Of a stretch of 64,000 nucleotides of DNA, positions 58,243 through 64,000 are shown in pieces (within the stretch, counting starts at the first letter, position 1; each line of letters opens with the position of its first letter). A model generated the notes under the pieces. That model was given only the letters and a program-made list of their open reading frames with translations. It did not search any database and was not told where the DNA came from. Origin of the DNA: Rutidosis leptorrhynchoides (Eukaryota; Streptophyta; Magnoliopsida; Asterales; Asteraceae). A program made the translations under genes and the position numbers. The stretch covers positions 130,092,001 through 130,156,000 of the forward strand of contig NC_092341.1 in NCBI RefSeq assembly GCF_046630445.1, in the 5' to 3' direction.

Positions 58243-61200
58243 TCAATTTGGTGTACAAACAGCTTCAACTGTTAGCCTCTTGAGTTTGTTCGGGCACGGG
58301 TCAACACCAAAGTTGCTATTTGCTATGGTGACTGCACACGTCTCTTTCCCAACGCATTTCTGCGTAAAACAATCCAAAATCATCATGGGTATAACTAGTA
58401 TTAATGCACATGGTACAACTATTTAATGCATCTAAGTAGTCCCAAACAGTGTTGTAAAAATCCCCGATTAATGCCAATGGAACCGATCCGATATTTCAAA
58501 ATCGGAGTAATTAATTGGTCAACATCGGTAAATGGGTCAAAATCATATTTAGTTGGTCAAAAATCGCTGAAAGCTAATATCAACTAACATTTTAATATGA
58601 ATTTGATTAAAATTAAAATTGTAGAGTTGTTGAACAAATGAAGATAATGTTCAAGTTTCTAGACAATTATGTTAACGTTTATGTTTATTTATGGAAATCT
58701 TGTATATTTACACATACAGTTTTAAAATTTATTATATTTAAATGCATAGAGTCCAATCCGGTTACTCGCTAAGTAGCCAATTACTCCCACAAAAGTCCCT
58801 ACATTACTCGAGTAGCAATTTTTGCAACCATGGTCCCAAACACGTGCATGGTATGATGGAACTATTAATACACATGGTACAAGTAATTAAAGCATCTACG
58901 TATGTACCTTTTGAATGACATCATAAGAAGCGGGGGCATGGCAAGTTCCTTGTTGAAACGTGCCACATGTTCCCAACGGGGTACCGAAGCTCGCAAATTT
59001 AATTGCCGAAATGGTTGAGCCCGGACTGCAATGTAAATGGACTTTGGGTCTATGTAGCTCTTCTGTTTTACCGTAGCTTTCAATATGCCAGTCCTTAATA
59101 TTCGGGTGATACTCAAACATATCAGCACATACAGTCGTCGTTGATCGTTTCACTAGTGATATACGGGTCGGGTCGCCCCCGAGTTCTTCGAATAGAACCA
59201 CTGAATTGTCTGTTGGTTTTAACCATGATCGAGGTACATGATACCTGCAAGATCCCAAAGTTAGTCGCTTAATTTGTGCGTGTGTGTGTGTATGTGGGTG
59301 TTATGTGTGTTTGGGTCAATTGTTTACCATCGTTGAGTTGGTTGGCCGCAACCGAGTTGACACTTGGGAGGTCGGTAGGTCCCACTATAATGGCACCCGT
59401 TGCAATCACCGGTTGCATAAGCGGTCCAGTATCTTCCGATGCTTTGACCGTTGATCCAAACTTGGCCCTTGCCCATACTGCTCATGTCTAAAGCCAACGG
59501 CTCGTCTCCGTTAGGTGCGTTAAACGAAGCCTGAACACAAAGTTAAAGTGGTTAGCAACATTTTGGAACATAAGCTTCTGCTAAACTACCGTAATACCCA
59601 TGTGAACAGTAACGTTCACAGTTTTACACGTAGGGGTATATTGGTAATTTTGTATTATATATTTTATTTTAATAATTCTCGCTTGCTTTTCCCCAGTGAA
59701 GCAGGGCCTATGATTAATAGTTTGTGACTATTTATGTCACTGTAAGTACCTTGTGCCAAGTAAGCGACTGTTGTTTCTGAGCGATAAGTGAACCCTGCAA
59801 CCATGCGACCGAGGACATATGGTTCGAAGAGATAACATCCATGGCCTCACCCTTCAAACCAACCTTTTATAACCAAAAAAAAACACACAATAACTATAGG
59901 GCCAATAGGTGAAGAAACACACACACACACATAAACGTAAAGGATACTTGATAAAGAAATGGAAGAAAATGGTACCTGGTAAGTCCATTTAGCCCATGAT
60001 AGATCTTGTTTCCCTTGGTCAAGACCATACAAAGCCACCGGACCCGTGACACCTGTTTCCCATGTTTCATAATGTCCCCCGATATTCTACAAATAAAAAA
60101 ATAAAAAAATAAATAAAATAAAAATCATGTTAGAGCCGATTATAAGCCAGAAGTAGATGTGAAATGGAATATGAACTAACTGGTAATCCCATAGCGACGC
60201 TGAGTAAAGATATTTTATTGGTTCCGGGACGTAAATTGACTCTCTCTTTATAAGTAATTCTTCTATTTTCTCGTGTTCCAAAAGCCGAACCTATAAACAA
60301 AATAAATCTTCTTACATGAATCATTTTAATCACATGTTTATCGAAGTAATGACATCACGCTATTGTACCCGAAAGTTCTCCGTTAATAAACACGTGAAGA
60401 GCATGACCCGTTGACTGCACCAAAAGTTTTGGATGATCCCCGCCTCTTAAAAACGATTCCGAAGAACCAACTTCGACACTACAAATTGAGAAACACATCT
60501 TTTGTCACATTCCACTATCGTCAAAAAAAAAAATAATAATAAAAAAAATCAAAAAAATAAAAAAAATCAAAAAAATAAAAAAATAATGAAAAAACTTACT
60601 TGGTTGTATACCAAAGATAATCACTATTGTCTCTAGTGACATTAACTTGCTCCAGAAGACCCGATACCGTGAAAGTCGAACTGTCGTCAGTGGTGGTCAA
60701 ATCTTCATTGTACGTCTCCCACGTAAACAACTCGGTGTTTGTTGGCAACATTTCTGTCTGTGTTGATTGAACTCCAACCTGTGTCAGATTTTTAGTTTAT
60801 AATATCAAATACATGAAAACAAACAGAGCAGATAAAAAAACTGAATAAATCATTAAATCATGCTCAACGTTGCAAAAATCGCTACTAGGGGAGTACTCAA
60901 TCGGGACCTTTGAAGAAGTACTCGCAAAATCGGAAGTACAAAGATGTTGACCAAGTTTGACTTTGACCGATTTTGTAACCCCCAGTTATAGCCAATTTTG
61001 ACCAGTTTTCTGAGTAATCCCAAGTTTGATCAACTTTTGACCGAGTTTGGTAGAGTTTGACCGAGTTTGACCAATTTTAACCGAATACATACCTTAGCAG
61101 TGTTAAAGACAACATTAGTGCAGTCCGGAAGGATGCTGATCGACCAAGGAGGTAAATTATAATGCATGTTGTTGAACATCACTTTTGCAGCGTTGTTCGT

Positions 61201-63730
61201 GTTGTAATTAGCAAGAAACGCGGCACAATGTCCCGATTTTGAGTTGAATACGTGCGCCTGGAAAAAAGAAAATTATATAGTAATGCTATTTTTTTTTATT
61301 TTTTAATTGTTTTGATATAAATTTTGAGATATTGAGATAGAGAAATAAGAACCTGTTGAAAGTTTCCCAAAGAAGTCACAGTAGGATCTGCAGAAACTAA
61401 AGCGGGCTCACATTGCTTAATAGCTTTATGAAGCTCCTTCAAATGCCCATATTTCGGTTGTCTGATCAAACCTACAATATTGAAATCGTTCGAACAATTA
61501 TATATGTAGTTCAGAATATGATACAAATCGATTTCACAAAACAACTAACTTACACAAAAGTTAAAAAGAAATGTATCAGATTCTTACAAAGATATGTTAC
61601 ACATTCATAACATCGGTTATCAAAATTTATACTGCTTTTCAATATTTACAAAATAAAGATTGTAGGTACAAAACTAACGAAATATACATCAAGTTCGTAA
61701 CTCACCGTATTCATCGAGTGGAGCATCATAGTCATAACTGGTAGTAATAAATGGGCCGCCGGCAGAACGACCAAAATTTGTTCCTCCGTGGTACTGTATT
61801 ATATGTATAAAAAAGACGTTACATTAAAAAAAAAAGTTATGTAAAAAGTGTTTGGTTGAATTTTGGAAATAACAAGAGATGCTAACCATATAGTAATTAA
61901 AGAATGATCCACCCTTTTGTATGAACCGCGCTACACCAAATGCCAAATCTTGAACCGGTCTCTCGTGAACCGGACCACCATATTCAGTGAACCATCCACT
62001 CCAAGCCTCAGTCCAAATCGTAGGTTTGTAAGGCTTGTTTGGGGAGAAAGCGTCGCAATAGAAACCGTTGCATGTATTTATCTGCCACCAATGACCAAAC
62101 AAAGACATTTATAAAATGCTCACATAAGTACAGACACCAAAAAGTACCATCATGGGATCAGACAAAGTTATAAAAGTCATGACGAGTCAGTCGGACCTTG
62201 GAGGGACGAGTTGGGCGTTGACCAACGTTGACTTTTAGTAAGAAATATATCAAACATAAAACATATATATTTCAAACATAGATATATATGAAAGAAAATC
62301 TAATTTAAAAAAAAAAAAACATTTTATACATTTTTTTACTTAACTTTGACTTTGACCTTACCGATTTTGACCTTGACCGACCCAGACACGACTCGGCCCT
62401 ATGTGCAATAAGTCTAACCCAAGTCGAACCATACCAAGTGCGGGCCACTTTACAAGGTCAAAAGGCCAAATCCTTCCAAGATGCTACAAGGACACCCGAC
62501 TTAAATATACCAACATTTCAAAAATTCGGTATTATTTCTCATTGAGCAACTGTCAAACAGAAAAAGATGCTCGTTTCGTTTAGTAATTGGTCAATCATTA
62601 TCCTACATTCATTCATTTCTCATAATTTTATGTACAAAATAACTGAGATCTAATTCTGAATTTACAAATTGGTATCCGCCTCTTCCCATGAAAATCACAA
62701 GTATTAACGGTTAGTCGAACGTCTAAAATACCATCACATTACAACAAATGAAAATAGTCTAATATTTTTTTTTTTGTTCACAGAGGAAACCTCCCTAGCG
62801 ACCAACCACATTGAGTCACCAAGTAAAAGTCAATTTTGATGATATCAAAAAATGTAAAAATTGAAAACTTTCCATGTGACATGAAAATAAATGACACAAA
62901 CAACTGAACAAGTGCTTACAATAGGATCTGGAGCATCATCTTGTTTACACATCACCCATGGGACACCTGTACCTAATCCAACGGCCAGATTTGCAGCCCA
63001 AGTCATGTAATTATATCCAGCACCTCCAAGTGTTTTTCCAATAGACCCATACTCATTCTCTATCTGTAACAACACAACATTTATTAATCACATTCTTTGT
63101 AATTAACCCCATTACCAGATTTTGTCCTTTACAACAATGTACAACTTTGAATGCACATGTTACAAGTCAGGTGAACAGCATTACCTGAGAGAGGATAATT
63201 GGGCCTCCTTCAGATTCAAACAATTTTTCACTCTTCATCATGTTCACAATTTTCTCAGTGAACCCCTTCATAGCTCTCTGCAAAAACAAATAAAAATTTA
63301 CTTTTAATATCACATAGATGAATAGAACTGTCATTATACAATAAAATATTAAATACTTTCATTACAGAAAAATATAATATATAATTAATTAATTAATCTT
63401 GAACAATAAAAAGGAACATTTTTGTAACCTTAAATGGCTCATTATCAGTTCTAAAGCTAATCCCAGGAACATACTTCAACCAAACTGGGAATCCACTGCA
63501 AGAATTAACAAGATTATTCCTTTAGTAAGTTCACATAATATTAATTACTGATTAAACACTAAAAGAATTACAGATCTGAGATAATAAAATGTGACAAAAT
63601 AAATTTATAAAAATTACCCAAAATTCCATTCAGCACAAACATATGGCCCAATTCTGAGGTGAGCATAAAGCCCTGCTTTTTGCACTGTCTTTAAGAATCT
63701 CACCAAATCATATCTTCCTTCAAAATTGTA
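58243..63730 (-). CDS. BGAL: Beta-galactosidase, GH35, with C-terminal lectin domain (5' end outside window)
   Basis: Sixteen exons join in phase with GT-AG borders: 63618-63730, 63429-63495, 63185-63277, 62920-63063, 61887-62081, 61706-61793, 61353-61471, 61093-61257, 60600-60778, 60369-60478, 60181-60290, 59976-60086, 59750-59863, 59328-59530, 58908-59244, 58243-58359 (TGA 58245-58243). They give 754 visible residues, so about 100 N-terminal ones, with the signal peptide, lie beyond the window. The GH35 signature [14 protein letters not shown] spans an exon border: acid/base Glu is visible residue 95, and nucleophile Glu 164 is in [13 protein letters not shown]-type galactose-binding lectin domain fills about 655-752, ending EAVCTPN. 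The enzyme removes beta-galactosyl residues from cell-wall or glycoprotein glycans in the apoplast. It is closest, from memory, to Arabidopsis BGAL3/BGAL1. No disabling change is seen. Confidence 0.93.
58396..58903. repeat. Short direct duplication flanking a MITE in the last BGAL intron
   Basis: The left unit (about 58396-58436, TTAATGCACATGGTACAA...GCATCTAAGTA) and the right unit (about 58863-58903, TTAATACACATGGTACAA...GCATCTACGTA) match with several differences. They lie outside the MITE target duplication, so they record a separate, older duplication. Confidence 0.55.
58449..58832. mobile_element. MITE with 9-10 bp target duplication (Mutator-like) in the last BGAL intron
   Basis: 384 bp. 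Ends are GTGTTGTAAAAATCC on the left and (reverse complement) CATGGTTGCAAAAATTGC on the right, so the terminal inverted repeat is short and imperfect. The flanking direct repeat GTCCCAAACA (58439-58448 and 58833-58842) has the length expected for Mutator-type insertion. No ORF. It contains GGTCAA words. Confidence 0.65.
60533..60598. repeat. A-rich low-complexity run in a BGAL intron
   Basis: AAAAAAATC/AAAAATAA units just downstream of the donor at 60599 (minus strand). Simple repeat only. Confidence 0.7.
60869..61085. repeat. MITE-like repeat in a BGAL intron
   Basis: It starts GTTGCAAAAATCGCTACTA, the same terminus as the right end of the MITE at 58449-58832, then carries GAGTACTC and repeated GACCGAGTTTGACC words. 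The right terminus is unclear. Confidence 0.55.
62165..62400. repeat. GTCAA/TTGAC-rich repeat in a BGAL intron
   Basis: GTTGACCAACGTTGACTTTT at the left and TTGACTTTGACCTTACCGAT plus TTGACCGACCCAGACACGAC at the right, with an A/T-rich middle. It is probably a further member of the same dispersed repeat family. Confidence 0.45.
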
Positions 63731-64000
63731 CTGAATTTCACATATAATATTAGTTTACAAAAAATGTAGCATCAAAATTATGCTGTGTATCATAAAAAAT
63801 GAACTTAGTAATATACAAATATTACTTAAACACAAAACTTATAGATCTACTAAAAAAAATTACACTAAAAATGTCACCCAAGACTTGCTAGCTAAAAAAA
63901 AAGAACATAAAGTGTATAATTATGTACACAAAAAATTGTAATAGAACAATAGTCCAGAAACCAACCCCATACCGAAAATGTTCAAACTTGAACAAAAATG
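63731..64000 (-). other. BGAL intron at the window edge
   Basis: AT-rich sequence upstream of the first visible exon (acceptor ATTTCAG, AG at 63732-63731). No exon could be found in it. The first exons of the gene, with the conserved VTYD... and HYPRS region, must lie beyond the window. Confidence 0.6.

Noticed and set aside
61917-62114. Plus-strand frame over a BGAL exon
   Set aside because: Antisense shadow of the GH35 exon at 61887-62081.

Overview
This is nuclear DNA from a plant. The coding sequence, the GT-AG introns and the mix of mobile elements (chromovirus, Athila-type and Sirevirus-like LTR elements, an L1-type LINE) fit a eudicot. Asteraceae is my impression only. The sequence is AT-rich. 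It splits into about 50.9 kb of nested retroelements on the left and about 13 kb with two host genes on the right.

Left edge (1-8667): the 3' end of an Athila-like element (LTR 93-2077) lies inside a Copia/Sirevirus-like element (coding remnant 2078-5928, 3' LTR 6201-7161). That element in turn interrupts an LTR related to element C (fragment 7162-8667).

Main nest (8731-50863), three levels deep, each level supported by LTR pairs and 5-bp target duplications. Element A (+ strand, Tekay-like Ty3 chromovirus, target duplication GTATT) carries two extra ORFs before gag, one of which encodes an F-box-like protein. Element B (- strand, 18941-47920, Athila-type Ty3 with a tRNA-Asp primer site, an env-like ORF and an extra zinc-knuckle ORF, duplication TATAT) sits in A's 3' LTR. 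Element C (- strand, 28572-40258, Tekay-like chromovirus with a pre-gag coding region, duplication AAAGT) sits in B's pol. LTR divergence by eye is about 2% for A and about 0.4% for B and C, which agrees with the nesting order.

Right flank: after two hairpin-headed tandem repeats and a long AAT microsatellite comes a two-exon gene of the RTE1/RTH (TMEM222, DUF778) membrane-protein family (+ strand, CDS 53709-55119). A 5'-truncated LINE follows. The 3' sixteen exons of a GH35 beta-galactosidase with a C-terminal lectin domain (- strand, 58243-63730) run toward the window edge, with the N-terminal exons beyond it. Small MITE-like repeats rich in GTCAA words lie in the introns and between the genes.

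The most interesting items are the F-box ORF inside chromovirus A, pairs of palindromes spaced about 31-32 bp apart that recur at the promoter and at internal sites of the Athila-type family, and consensus 3' splice sites placed directly before the extra ORFs of A, B and C.
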